Counted from the first letter of the stretch, positions 34,580-43,813 are shown. The stretch: 64,000 nucleotides of DNA from Sphingobium sp. SYK-6 (GCF_000283515.1 NC_015976.1:2512501-2576500); one strand, 5' to 3'. The notes: a model not told the origin generated them from the letters alone. Program-made: numbers and translations.

Positions 34580-36028
34580 ATGACACAATCATCTAGCACA
34601 GCGATCGTAAACCGACTCATAGCGGAATATGAGGCGGCGGCGGGCAATCTGCGCGACGCCCTCTTCGCCTTCTCCCGGGACGGGACACTGCCCTCCCCCG
34701 ATCATGTGGCCGAGCGCGCCTTCTGCTATCCCTCGCTGACGATCGATTATCGCCGGGCCAGCGACAGCCTGCCGAGCCGCCGCTCCTTCGCGCGCCTCTC
34801 CAAACCGGGCCGCTATGTGACGACGGTGACACGGCCCGCGCTCTTCGCCGCCTATCTCATCGAGCAGCTCGACCTGCTGATGGCCGATTATGACGTGGAA
34901 GTGAGCGTCGGGCGCAGCGACCAGCCCATTCCCTTCCCTTATGTGCTGGAGACGCTGCCGGCCGGCGCGCTCGCGGCCATTCCGCCAAGCGAACTGGCGC
35001 GGCACTTCCCGGCGACGGAGCTGTCCGAGATCGGCGACGAGATCGCGGACGGGCTGTTCCTCCCCGCCCCTACCGGCGAGCGCCCGCTGGCCCTCTTCGA
35101 CGGACTGCGCACGGATTTCTCCCTCGCGCGGCTGCGGCACTATACCGGCACTCCGGCGGAGGACGTGCAGCGCTACATCCTCTTCACCAACTATCACCGC
35201 TATGTGGACGAGTTCGTCCGCTGGGGCTGCGCGGAGCTGCGCCGGCCGGGCACGCGCTTCACGGCCCTCTCGGGCGCGGGCGGCGTGCGCGTGACGTCCG
35301 AGACGGCCGACCCGGAAAGCGCCATCGCGGACAGTGCATGGCGCCGCCACCAGATGCCCGCCTATCACATGATCGCGCCGGACGGCACGGGCATCACGCT
35401 CGTCAACATCGGCGTGGGGCCCTCCAATGCCAAGACGATCTGCGATCATCTCGCGGTGATGCGCCCCGAGGCCTGGCTGATGATCGGCCATTGCGGCGGC
35501 CTGCGCCCCAGCCAGCGCATCGGCGACTATGTGCTTGCCCATGCCTATCTGCGGGACGACCATGTGCTCGACGAAGTGCTGCCACCGGAAATCCCCCTGC
35601 CCGCCATCGCGGAAGTGCAGGTCGCCATGGCCGAGGCCTGCGACCATATCCTGGGCGACAGCGGGGACATGAAGCGGCGCCTGCGCACCGGCACCATCGT
35701 GACGACGGACGACCGCAACTGGGAACTGCGCTATTCCCACTCCGCGCTGCGCTTCTCGCTCTCGCGCGCCGTGGGCGTGGACATGGAAAGCGCCACCATC
35801 GCCGCGCAGGGCTATCGCTTCCGCGTGCCCTACGGGACATTGCTCTGCGTCTCGGACAAGCCGATCCACGGCGAACTGAAGCTCCCCGGCCAGGCCAACC
35901 GCTTTTACGAAGAAGCCATTGCCGGCCACCTCGCCATCGGCCTCGAGACCTGCGAACGCCTCCGCGCCCAGGGCGAGCGCCTCCACAGCCGCAAGCTGCG
36001 CGCCTTCAACGAACCGCCGTTCCGGTGA
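34580..36028 (+). CDS. amn: AMP nucleosidase
   Basis: 482 residues, matching the usual about 484. It hydrolyses AMP to adenine and ribose 5-phosphate. An N-terminal AMP_N domain (about 1-165) precedes a nucleoside-phosphorylase-like domain with N-I-G-V-G-P-S-N-A-K-T-I-C-D-H, G-H-C-G-G-L-R-P-S-Q and V-G-V-D-M-E-S-A-T-I-A-A-Q-G. The start at M-T-Q-S-S-S has GGAAGG just upstream; an alternative in-frame ATG is at 34559. Deacetylase and amn diverge with no intergenic space if the longest forms are used. Confidence 0.93.
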   Translation: MTQSSSTAIVNRLIAEYEAAAGNLRDALFAFSRDGTLPSPDHVAERAFCYPSLTIDYRRASDSLPSRRSFARLSKPGRYVTTVTRPALFAAYLIEQLDLLMADYDVEVSVGRSDQPIPFPYVLETLPAGALAAIPPSELARHFPATELSEIGDEIADGLFLPAPTGERPLALFDGLRTDFSLARLRHYTGTPAEDVQRYILFTNYHRYVDEFVRWGCAELRRPGTRFTALSGAGGVRVTSETADPESAIADSAWRRHQMPAYHMIAPDGTGITLVNIGVGPSNAKTICDHLAVMRPEAWLMIGHCGGLRPSQRIGDYVLAHAYLRDDHVLDEVLPPEIPLPAIAEVQVAMAEACDHILGDSGDMKRRLRTGTIVTTDDRNWELRYSHSALRFSLSRAVGVDMESATIAAQGYRFRVPYGTLLCVSDKPIHGELKLPGQANRFYEEAIAGHLAIGLETCERLRAQGERLHSRKLRAFNEPPFR

Positions 36029-36122
36029 GGGGCAAGGCTGCGGCGAAGGTCAGCCCGGGCGAGGCGTAAGCTCCCGGCGCGACAGATCGTGCCGCGCCGG
36101 AAGTCCGGTCAGTGCGCCGGGC

Positions 36123-38021
36123 TCACCAGCCGCACTGCTTGCCCTTGTTCTGCTGGTCGAGCCATTTGCCGAGCGGGGCGAAATAAGCGAGCATGGCCTT
36201 GCCGCTCATCTTGCGGCTGCCGGTGAAGGCTTCCAGCGCGTCCGGCCAGGGCTTGGATGCGCCCATCTCCAGCATGGCGTTGAGCCGCTTGCCGACTTCC
36301 TTGTTCCCGTAGAAGGAGCAGCGGTGGAGCGGCCCTTTCCAGCCGGCCTGACGGCAAGCCGCCTCGTAGAACTGGAACTGGAGGATGCGGGCGAGGAAGT
36401 AGCGCGTGTAGGGCGTGTTGCCCGGCACATGGAACTTCGCGCCGGGATCGAAGCTGTCGGCCGGGCGATCCGTCGGCGGCACGATGCCCTGATAGCGCAG
36501 GCGCATGTCCGTCCAGGCCTTGTTATAGTCCGCCGGGCGGATCGATCCGTCGAACACGCCCCAGCGCCAGCGATCGATCAGCAGGCCGAAGGGCAGGAAA
36601 GCGACCTTGTCCATCGCCTGCCGCAGCAGCAGGCCGATATCCTTGTCCGCGCTCGGCACCTTGGCGGGATCGAGCAGCCCGATCTGCACCAGATATTGCG
36701 GCGTGATGGACAGCGCGATGAAATCGCCGATCGCCTCGTGGAAGCCGTCATTGGCGCCGTTGAGGTAGAGATAGCCGTGCTTCTGGTATGCGCGCTGGTA
36801 GTAATTGTGGCCGAGCTCGTGGTGAATGGTGACGAAATCGTCGCTGTTCACCTTGGTGCACATCTTCACGCGGATGTCGTTGCGATTGTCGACGTCCCAG
36901 GCGGAGGCATGGCAGACCACCTCGCGATCGCGCGGCGCGATGAACTGGGTGCGCTGCCAGAAGGTCTCGGGCAGCGGATCGAAGCCGAGCGAGGAATAGA
37001 AGCCCTCGCCGATGCGGAACATCTGCTTTTCCCAATAGCCGCGCCGCTGGGTCTCGGGCGTGTCCGGCGTGTCGATCGTCTGCGGCGTGGTCTGGACGAA
37101 GCCCTTGGCGCGCAGCAGGTCGCCAATGTCATAGCCCAGGTCGCCGGTGCCGGCGGGCGCCACGATGGGGTAGATATTGCCCCATTCCTGCGCCCACATA
37201 TTGCCGAGCAGATCGGCGCGGATGGGGCCGGTGGGCGACTGCACCGCATCGCCATATTTCTCGTTCAGCTTGGTGCGCGTGTAGCAGTGCAGCGCATCGT
37301 AGAGCGGCTTCACTTCCTGCCAGAGCGCTTCGGTCAGCGCGGCGAACTCATCGGGCGGCATGTCATAGCCGGATCGCCACATCGCGCCGGCATCGGCAAA
37401 GCCCAGCTCCTTCGCGCCTTCATTGGCGATGTCGACGAGGCGGACATAATCCGCCTTCATCGGCGCGCCGACCCGATCGTGCCAGCTCGTCCACATCTCG
37501 GAGAATTGCGCGGGCGTGTGCGAGAGATTGGCCATCTCCGCCTCGATGTCGCTGCCGGTCAGTTCCTTGCCGTCCAGCGTGCCGCGGCCCTTGCCATAAG
37601 TGGATTGCAGCCGGGTCGCGATCTCGTTGAGCTCGGCCGCCGCGCCGGGCTTCGTCGGGGCGGGGAGAACGATGCCCGAGCGCATGATGTCGAGCTTGCG
37701 CTTGGTATCGAAGGAAAGGCCGGGCACCTGCTCGTATTTCGCGGCCTCAAGCGCGAAGCGGACGGCCATCTCCGTGCCCTTCGCGCCGGCCTGCGCGGCC
37801 AGCGCGTCGGTATCGTCCGTGATGTGAGTCGCGTTGACCCACATGATCCGGCTGGCGTCCACGCTATAGTCGAAAGCTTCCTTCTCGGCGGCCGCCACGA
37901 ATGCGTCCGCCTGCGCGCTGTCCGGCGCCTTCTGGCCCTGTCCGGCCTGCGCCAGCACCGCGGCGGGCGCGGCAAGCAGCATCGCCGCCGAAAGGGCGAT
38001 GCGCGATACCAATATGTGCAT
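36123..38021 (-). CDS. Peptidase M2 (ACE-like dipeptidyl carboxypeptidase)
   Basis: 632 residues. A signal peptide (about 1-24, ending A-V-L-A-Q) exports it to the periplasm. The zinc site is His401-Glu402-L-G-His405 with the third ligand Glu429 in F-H-E-A-I-G-D. The M2 signature surrounds it (F-V-T-I-H-H-E-L-G-H-N-Y-Y), and the late F-Q-F-Y-E-A-A-C and R-Y-x-L-A-R-I segments match angiotensin-converting-enzyme homologues. It probably removes C-terminal dipeptides from periplasmic peptides. It appears monocistronic. Confidence 0.95.
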   Translation of the reverse strand: MHILVSRIALSAAMLLAAPAAVLAQAGQGQKAPDSAQADAFVAAAEKEAFDYSVDASRIMWVNATHITDDTDALAAQAGAKGTEMAVRFALEAAKYEQVPGLSFDTKRKLDIMRSGIVLPAPTKPGAAAELNEIATRLQSTYGKGRGTLDGKELTGSDIEAEMANLSHTPAQFSEMWTSWHDRVGAPMKADYVRLVDIANEGAKELGFADAGAMWRSGYDMPPDEFAALTEALWQEVKPLYDALHCYTRTKLNEKYGDAVQSPTGPIRADLLGNMWAQEWGNIYPIVAPAGTGDLGYDIGDLLRAKGFVQTTPQTIDTPDTPETQRRGYWEKQMFRIGEGFYSSLGFDPLPETFWQRTQFIAPRDREVVCHASAWDVDNRNDIRVKMCTKVNSDDFVTIHHELGHNYYQRAYQKHGYLYLNGANDGFHEAIGDFIALSITPQYLVQIGLLDPAKVPSADKDIGLLLRQAMDKVAFLPFGLLIDRWRWGVFDGSIRPADYNKAWTDMRLRYQGIVPPTDRPADSFDPGAKFHVPGNTPYTRYFLARILQFQFYEAACRQAGWKGPLHRCSFYGNKEVGKRLNAMLEMGASKPWPDALEAFTGSRKMSGKAMLAYFAPLGKWLDQQNKGKQCGW

Positions 38022-38083
38022 GATGGTCTGTTCCCTGGACAATCTTGGATTGCGCGCAGGCTGCCCCGGCCGGGCGTCGCGCG

Positions 38084-38842
38084 TCAAGCGGCGAGATAGC
38101 GAACGATCGCCTCGCCGAAGTCCGGGAGCGTGATGCAGCTCATGTGATTGCCCGGGACGGTCCAATATTCGGCATTCGGCAGCGCCTGCGCGAGCGCTTG
38201 GGCCGAGCCGTTGTCCCGGTCCTCGCTGCCGCTCAGCACCAGCGTGGGCATGGTGACCGCGGCCAGATCCGCCTCGCTGATGTTCGGCATGGAGAGAAGG
38301 AGATGCCGCAGCGCCTCGCGATCCACCTTGATCGTCTTCATGAACTGGATGGCCATGAAATCCCGGTCGCCGGCCCGGGCGATATCGAACCGGTCGAGCG
38401 CATCGAGGAAGAACTGGCGGCGCGGCGCCCAGTCGAGCAGGCCCTCGAGCCCCATGCCGCCCAGCACCAGCCGGCGTGGCGCCAGCCCGCGCGTGACCAG
38501 CGCCGTGCAGATGCGCGATCCCATGGAATAGCCCGCCAGATCGAAGCTATCGAGCCCGAGGGCGGGAATGACCGCCTCCATGTCGAGCAGCATCACATCC
38601 TGCGGATAGGCCGCCGCGTCGGCCGGCGTGTCGCTACGGCCATGCACCCGCTGGTCGATCATGATCGCTTCGAAACCGGCCTCGGCAAGGCGCGCAGCGG
38701 TGCCATAGCGAATCCAGTTGATCTGCGCGCTGGAACTCAGGCCATGCAGCAGCAGCACCGGCCGCCCCTCGCCGAGACGGTGGACGGCGATGCGCACGCC
38801 ATCATGGCCGGGGAAGAAATCGAGAGTGGCTTGCGCGCTCAT
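38084..38842 (-). CDS. Alpha/beta-fold hydrolase
   Basis: 252 residues. The order is typical: oxyanion segment L-L-L-H-G-L-S-S-S, D-Q-R-V-H-G-R-S, nucleophile elbow G-Y-S-M-G-S (Ser about 101), a lid, then V-L-S-G-S-E-D-R-D and a C-terminal His in V-P-G-N-H-M-S. The substrate is unknown; esterase or lactonase is plausible. It lies 62 bases after the M2 peptidase start and is read the same way, and it diverges from the marR operon. Confidence 0.87.
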   Translation of the reverse strand: MSAQATLDFFPGHDGVRIAVHRLGEGRPVLLLHGLSSSAQINWIRYGTAARLAEAGFEAIMIDQRVHGRSDTPADAAAYPQDVMLLDMEAVIPALGLDSFDLAGYSMGSRICTALVTRGLAPRRLVLGGMGLEGLLDWAPRRQFFLDALDRFDIARAGDRDFMAIQFMKTIKVDREALRHLLLSMPNISEADLAAVTMPTLVLSGSEDRDNGSAQALAQALPNAEYWTVPGNHMSCITLPDFGEAIVRYLAA

Positions 38843-39003
38843 GATCGCCTGTTGGGGATATTCGGCTGCCCAGGCAAGCCCCAATCCGGCCTCGGGGCAC
38901 GCGCGTCGGCCGAAAAGGGCAAGTCCGGCGAAGTCCTGGAGGGCCCAAAAGTCGCGGTTTTCCGCCACTGCGCGAGAATCTTCGGGATGGCTACGCTCTC
39001 CAA

Positions 39004-39032
39004 TTGCATTTAGTAAGCCTACTCACTATTTG
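39004..39032 (+). promoter_or_regulatory. Promoter and palindromic operator of marR-emrA-emrB
   Basis: A candidate promoter, TTGCAT (39004-39009), 17-base spacer, TATTTG (39027-39032), directly precedes the marR ATG at 39039. The imperfect palindrome TAGTAAGCCTACTCACTA (39011-39028; half-sites TAGTrAG/CTyACTA) fills the spacer and the -10 edge, as expected for a self-repressing MarR operator. The transcript would start at or next to the ATG, giving a leaderless or near-leaderless mRNA. Confidence 0.6.
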
Positions 39033-39038
39033 GTGGAC

Positions 39039-39509
39039 ATGGACAACCAGCATATCGCTTTCGTCATCAGCGACGTCGCGCGGCTGTTTCGTCGGCGCTT
39101 CGACGAGCGGACGCGCAGTCTCGGCATCACCGGGCCGCAAATGCGCGCGCTGGTCGCCATCATGCGCTTCCCCGGCATCAACCAGGGTGCGCTGGCCGAC
39201 CGGCTGGACGTGGAGCCGATCACCACCTGCCGGATGGTCGACCGGCTCGAACAGGCAGGACTGGTGGAGCGCAGGCGCGATCCGCTGGACCGGCGGGCCT
39301 GGCAGCTTTACCTCACCGAGGCAGCCGAGCCCGTCACCGAGAAGCTGCAGGCGATCGGCCAGACGGTCCTCACCGAATCACTCGACGGCATAGCGCCGGA
39401 GGAACGAGACGCCACCCTGGCCCTTCTCGACCGCATCCGTACAAATCTAACGACCCCTGCTCCCCACGACCGGGCAGGCGAGCCAAGAAAAGGCATGACA
39501 CATGGCTGA
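39039..39509 (+). CDS. MarR-family transcriptional regulator
   Basis: 156 residues. The winged helix is clear: G-I-T-G-P-Q-M-R-A-L-V-A-I-M-R-F-P-G-I-N-Q-G-A-L-A-D-R-L-D-V-E-P-I-T-T-C-R-M-V-D-R-L-E-Q-A-G-L-V-E-R-R-R-D-P-x-D-R-R-A-W (about 30-88), which includes the classic MarR wing D-P-L-D-R-R. It heads the emrAB efflux operon and overlaps emrA by 8 bases. Autorepression through the palindrome before its start, released by a toxic ligand, is the likely logic. Confidence 0.93.
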   Translation: MDNQHIAFVISDVARLFRRRFDERTRSLGITGPQMRALVAIMRFPGINQGALADRLDVEPITTCRMVDRLEQAGLVERRRDPLDRRAWQLYLTEAAEPVTEKLQAIGQTVLTESLDGIAPEERDATLALLDRIRTNLTTPAPHDRAGEPRKGMTHG

Positions 39510-40617
39510 GGCTGATCCCGCTCTCGCGAAGAAGGCAGCAACATCGCCGGCTGCCGGCGCGCAAGCTGACGCACCGACTGAAGACGCGCCCCCTGCGCGC
39601 CAGTCCGGCAAGCTGCGGCGCATCATTCTCATGATCTCGGTGCCGCTGGCCCTGCTGCTGGTCGGCGGCTGGGTCTGGGTAACGAGCGGCCGCTTCGTCT
39701 CGACCGACAATGCTTATGTGAAGCAGGACATCGTATCGGTCAGCAGCGATGTCGCGGGGCGGATCATCGACGTGCGCGTGCGCGAGAACCAGATGGTCAA
39801 GGCGGGCGATGTCCTGTTCGTCGTCGATCCCGAGCCCTATCGCGTGGTGCTGGAGCAGGCCAATGCCCAGATCGCCAATGCGCAGGTGACGGTGGGCAAG
39901 CTGCGCACCGACTATCAGGCCACCAATGTCGACATCACGGGCGCGCGCGAGAATGTCTATTATGCGCAGGAAGACCTCAAGCGCCAGCAGGCGCTGATGA
40001 CGGACGGCTTCACGACGCGCGCGCGCCTCCAGCAGTCCGAGCAGGCGCTCGACAATGCGCGCACGCAGTTGCGCACCGCCGAGGCCGACGCCGCCAAGGC
40101 ACGCGCCGCGCTCGCCACCGGGTCACAGGTGCCCGGCGTCAATCCGGACCTTGCCGCCGCGCAGGCCCAGCGCGACCAGGCAGCGCTCAACCTGCGCCGG
40201 ACCGTGGTGCGCGCGCCGGTTTCCGGCCGGGTCAGCCAGGCGGACCGGCTCCAGATCGGGCAGATGGCCGTGCAGGGCCTGCCGCTCGTCAGCCTCGTGG
40301 CGAGCGACCGGGTGTGGGTGACGGCCAATTTCAAGGAAACCGACCTCGACCATATGCGCGCCGGCCAGCCCGCGACGATCAAGCTTGATGCCTATCCCGG
40401 CACGGAGATCCGGGGGCATGTCGAGAGCATCGGCGCAGGGACGGGATCGGAATTCTCGGTGCTGCCGGCGCAGAACGCCAATGGCAACTGGGTGAAGGTC
40501 ACCCAGCGCGTGCCGGTGCGCGTCGCGATCGACAGCAAGCCCGCGCGGGACATGATCGCGGGCCTGAGCGCGCATGTGTCCGTCGACATCAGGGATCGGG
40601 CGCAGGCGGAGAAATAA
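39502..40617 (+). CDS. emrA: HlyD/EmrA-family periplasmic adaptor
   Basis: 371 residues. There is a cytoplasmic Ala/Pro-rich start (1-38), one membrane helix (about 41-60), a biotinyl-lipoyl half-motif (V-S-S-D-V-A-G-R-I-I-D-V-R-V-R-E-N-Q), a helical hairpin rich in Gln and Ala (about 105-215), then the second lipoyl half V-R-A-P-V-S-G-R-V-S-Q and a beta-barrel. This is the adaptor linking EmrB to an outer-membrane channel, and no TolC homologue is in the window. The gap to emrB is 3 bases. Confidence 0.93.
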   Translation: MAEADPALAKKAATSPAAGAQADAPTEDAPPARQSGKLRRIILMISVPLALLLVGGWVWVTSGRFVSTDNAYVKQDIVSVSSDVAGRIIDVRVRENQMVKAGDVLFVVDPEPYRVVLEQANAQIANAQVTVGKLRTDYQATNVDITGARENVYYAQEDLKRQQALMTDGFTTRARLQQSEQALDNARTQLRTAEADAAKARAALATGSQVPGVNPDLAAAQAQRDQAALNLRRTVVRAPVSGRVSQADRLQIGQMAVQGLPLVSLVASDRVWVTANFKETDLDHMRAGQPATIKLDAYPGTEIRGHVESIGAGTGSEFSVLPAQNANGNWVKVTQRVPVRVAIDSKPARDMIAGLSAHVSVDIRDRAQAEK

Positions 40618-40620
40618 CAG

Positions 40621-42162
40621 ATGGCGCACGGGGAGGACCGCGCCCAGCTCCATGTGCCCAACAAGGCACTGGCGACGATCGCGATCATGGCCGCGATGGT
40701 CATGCAGGTGCTGGATACCACGATCACCAATGTTGCGCTGCCGCACATGCAGGCATCGCTGGGCGCCACGCAGGAAACGATCAGCTGGGTGCTGACCAGC
40801 TACATCCTGGCGAGCGCGGTCGCGATCCCCATTACCGGCTGGCTCGCCGACAGGATCGGCGCCAAGCGGCTGTTCGTCTTCTCCGTCGCCATCTTCGTCA
40901 TCGCCTCCGTGCTTTGCGGCATTGCCCAGAACCTCACGGAAATGGTCCTGTTCCGCACCTTGCAGGGCATTGGCGGTGCCTTTGTCGGCCCGCTCGCGCA
41001 AACGCTGATGCTGGACCTCAACCGGCCCTCGCAGCAGGCCCGGGCCATGTCGGTCTACGGCATGGGCGTGATGATCGGCCCGATCATGGGCCCCATCGTG
41101 GGCGGCTATCTCACCGAATGGTTCGACTGGCGCTGGTGCTTCTTCGTCAACGTGCCGGTCGGCATCGCCTGTCTTGCGGGACTGATCCTCCTCCTGCCGG
41201 AAAAGCCGCTCAAGCGCCGCAGCTTCGATCTCTTCGGCTTCTCGATGCTGGCGCTCGGCCTTGCTTCCCTCCAGCTGATGCTGGACCGGGGCCAGCATGC
41301 GGACTGGTTCTCCTCGACCGAAATCTGGATCGAGGCGGCGCTGGCGGTGAGCTGCCTGTGGATCTTCGCCGTGCACACCGTGACGGCGCGCAAGCCGCTC
41401 TTTTCCCGCGAGATGTTCGCGGACCGCAATTTCGTGAGCGCGTCGATCTTCATGTTCATCATCGGCATGGTGATGTTCGCGGCCATGGCCCTCCTCCCCT
41501 CGCTGCTGCAGGGGCTGTTCGGCTATCCGGTGGTGGAGACGGGCGAGATCCTCGCCTCGCGCGGCATCGGCGTGCTCGTAGCCATGGCGATATCCGGGCG
41601 GCTCACCGGCATGATGGACCCGCGCCTGCTCGTCGCCGGCGGCTTCGCACTCTCCACCGCCTCGCTCTGGATGATGACCGGCTGGTCGCTCGATCAGGGC
41701 TGGACGCCGTTCGTGACCACCGGGCTCATCCAGGGGCTCGGCATCGGCCTTGTCTTCGTGCCGCTGCAGGTGCTGGCTTTCGGCACGCTGCCCCCCTCCG
41801 CGCGGACGGAAGGCGCCGCCGTGCTCAACCTCGCACGCAACATCGGCTCGTCGATCGGCATCGCGGTGGTGATGGCGCTGCTGGCGCGCAACATCCAGGT
41901 CAGCCATGCGGACCTTGCCCAGCATCTGACGCCGGACCGGCTGCCGATCGATCCCGCGATGCTGCCCCGCTTCGGCCAGCTCGGCGAGGCCGCGCTGCTC
42001 GCGGCGGACGGCATCGTGAACCAGCAGGCCGCGATGATCGCCTATCTGGACGATTTCTACCTGATGGCGCTGGCCTGCGCGATCGCCATTCCCGCTTCCT
42101 TCTTCCTCAAGCGGCCAAAGCCGCGCGCGCCCGGGGAACCCCCGCCGGTGATTTCCGAATAG
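40621..42162 (+). CDS. emrB: DHA2-family multidrug exporter EmrB
   Basis: 513 residues with about 14 transmembrane helices. Signature segments are Q-V-L-D-T-T-I-T-N-V-A-L-P-H-M (helix 1), G-W-L-A-D-R-I-G-A-K-R-L and the motif C region M-I-G-P-I-M-G-P-I-V-G-G-Y-L. It exports hydrophobic drugs with proton antiport, working with EmrA under MarR control. The stop is shortly followed by the YitT-like gene, which may be read through. Confidence 0.94.
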   Translation: MAHGEDRAQLHVPNKALATIAIMAAMVMQVLDTTITNVALPHMQASLGATQETISWVLTSYILASAVAIPITGWLADRIGAKRLFVFSVAIFVIASVLCGIAQNLTEMVLFRTLQGIGGAFVGPLAQTLMLDLNRPSQQARAMSVYGMGVMIGPIMGPIVGGYLTEWFDWRWCFFVNVPVGIACLAGLILLLPEKPLKRRSFDLFGFSMLALGLASLQLMLDRGQHADWFSSTEIWIEAALAVSCLWIFAVHTVTARKPLFSREMFADRNFVSASIFMFIIGMVMFAAMALLPSLLQGLFGYPVVETGEILASRGIGVLVAMAISGRLTGMMDPRLLVAGGFALSTASLWMMTGWSLDQGWTPFVTTGLIQGLGIGLVFVPLQVLAFGTLPPSARTEGAAVLNLARNIGSSIGIAVVMALLARNIQVSHADLAQHLTPDRLPIDPAMLPRFGQLGEAALLAADGIVNQQAAMIAYLDDFYLMALACAIAIPASFFLKRPKPRAPGEPPPVISE

Positions 42163-42202
42163 GCTCTTGTTGCAACGCAGCATATCGGCTTATTCGTCGC
42201 GG

Positions 42203-42853
42203 ATGGGCAAGAAAGCCGGACAATTCAGGACATATGGGGACGCCGGTGCATCGCCGGCGGTGATCCCGCACAGCGCGGTGGAGGATATCTACGCGCTGAT
42301 CGTCGGCTGCGTGCTGCTGACGCTCGGGCTCGCCCTGCTGAAGGCAGCGGGGCTGGTGACCGGCGGCATCGCGGGCATCGCCCTCTTGATCTCCTATCTG
42401 GTGCCGCTGCCGGCCGGCCTGCTCTTCACGCTCATCAACATCCCGTTCTTCGCCTTTGCCTGGCGGGCGATGGGCCGGGGCTTCATGATGAAGACGATCG
42501 CCGTGAATGCCGGCATTGCGCTGCTCTCCATCGCCATGCGCGCCAGCCTCTCGATCACGGTGGCCTCGCCTGCCTTCGCGGCGCTGGTGGGCGGCACGGT
42601 GATCGGCATGGGGATCCTCGCGCTGGCCCGCCATGGCGCGGGCGTGGGCGGCACCGGCGTCATCACCTTGTGGCTGCACAAGCGCCACGGCATCAATGCG
42701 GGCCTCAGCCAGATCGCCTTCGACATCGTGATCCTGGGCATATCGCTCAGCGTGATCGACGCGCGGGCGCTGGCATGGTCCGCGCTGTCCGCGGCAGCGG
42801 TGAGCGGCATCCTGATCGCCTGGCATCGGCCGGGGCGCTACACCGGATTCTGA
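42203..42853 (+). CDS. YitT-family membrane protein
   Basis: 216 residues with about five or six transmembrane helices. The pattern G-L-V-T-G-G-I-A-G-I-A-L-L-I-S-Y and G-V-G-G-T-G-V-I-T-L-W-L-H-K-R-H-G is typical of YitT (DUF161) proteins. Transport function is suspected but unproven. The ATG at 42203 is preferred over a TTG at 42167, which lacks a ribosome site. It may share the emrAB transcript (40 bases away). Confidence 0.82.
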   Translation: MGKKAGQFRTYGDAGASPAVIPHSAVEDIYALIVGCVLLTLGLALLKAAGLVTGGIAGIALLISYLVPLPAGLLFTLINIPFFAFAWRAMGRGFMMKTIAVNAGIALLSIAMRASLSITVASPAFAALVGGTVIGMGILALARHGAGVGGTGVITLWLHKRHGINAGLSQIAFDIVILGISLSVIDARALAWSALSAAAVSGILIAWHRPGRYTGF

Positions 42854-43044
42854 CCGGACCGGCAGGAAAAGCGCCAAAAGATATACTTGACCCACATGAC
42901 TGCCGCTTTACGCTAAGGACAGTGACGGGCGGGGCGAAAAGGGCGTGGGAGGTGCCCGGCCCCATCCGGACAGCCGGGGCCGGCGGACAGAACCGGACAA
43001 CCAGAACGATATTCGGCGAAAGCGATCTTCGAAGGCGGGCGGCC

Positions 43045-43108
43045 ATGATCCGGGAGGATCATCATGCCCGCGGAGGGGGACGAGCATCCACATGCCTTCG
43101 CTCGTCCC
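43045..43108. terminator. Tandem hairpins between convergent YitT and DUF2238 genes
   Basis: Hairpin one is ATGATCC-GGGA-GGATCAT (43045-43062), a perfect 7-bp stem. Hairpin two pairs GGGACGAGC (43077-43085) with GCTCGTCCC (43100-43108) over 9 bp with a 14-base loop. They sit just past the DUF2238 stop (43133, minus strand). No strong T-run is present, so this is a structured transcript end rather than a classic terminator. The rest of the 279-base interval shows no gene. Confidence 0.55.
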
Positions 43109-43132
43109 TCTCCACCGGCGGTCAGCGCGGAT

Positions 43133-43813
43133 TCAGCGCCCTTTCCGGTGGAGAAGAGCCGCGAGAAGCCAGGCGATGAGGCTGCCGAGCTGGGCCAGCG
43201 CCATGTCCTTCTGCGGATCCCATAGATCGCCCTGCTGACCATTATAATGATCCGCCGTCTCACCGGCGAGGACGAGCGTGAGCTGCCACTCGAACACCTC
43301 GTAAAGCGCGCCGGCCAACCCGACGAGCGCGAAGCCGAGCAGCCAGGCGGGGCGGCGGCGCAACCCGCCATGGCGCTGGCCGATCTGCGCGAGGACCGGC
43401 GTGCACAGCAGGCCGAACATGAAATGGACGAAGCGATCATAGGCGTTGCGCGCATCGCCCGGGGAACCGGCTTCGGGCAGCCCCGGCGCGTCGCCACCGG
43501 AGAGGGCAGCCAGCCACGCGTCATATGGCACATAGGAATAGATGTAGCGCCCGCCCAGCGTGTGCAGCAGCAGGAAGAGCCAGAGCAGCGCGACGGCGCC
43601 GGTGGTGAGCGGCCAGCGCCGCAGCAGCCAGGGCGCGGCAAGCGCGATGGCGACGGTCGGCACATGCTGGAGCGGCGCCAGCGCCGGATAAGGCTGCGCG
43701 ATATTGGCCGCGCCGACCGCGAGCAGCAGGCTGGCGAGAAGCAGCCATTGGGCCGGCGGCACCGCGGTTCCGCCCGCGCCCGCGTCCCCGCCGGGTGGCT
43801 CAGGCGCGGACAT
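43133..43813 (-). CDS. DUF2238 (YjdF-like) membrane protein
   Basis: 226 residues with about six transmembrane helices. Family residues are R-N-A-Y-D-R-F-V-H-F-M-F-G-L and G-A-L-Y-E-V-F-E-W, followed by the D-x-Q-G-D-x-W-D-P-Q-K-D-M segment, here D-H-Y-N-G-Q-Q-G-D-L-W-D-P-Q-K-D-M. Function is unknown. It follows asd on the same strand by about 98 bases. Confidence 0.85.
   Translation of the reverse strand: MSAPEPPGGDAGAGGTAVPPAQWLLLASLLLAVGAANIAQPYPALAPLQHVPTVAIALAAPWLLRRWPLTTGAVALLWLFLLLHTLGGRYIYSYVPYDAWLAALSGGDAPGLPEAGSPGDARNAYDRFVHFMFGLLCTPVLAQIGQRHGGLRRRPAWLLGFALVGLAGALYEVFEWQLTLVLAGETADHYNGQQGDLWDPQKDMALAQLGSLIAWLLAALLHRKGR

Noticed and set aside
40123..42183. Long minus-strand open frame opposite emrB
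   Set aside because: It is composed of His/Arg/Asp-rich low-information sequence, while the plus strand encodes a clear 14-helix exporter.
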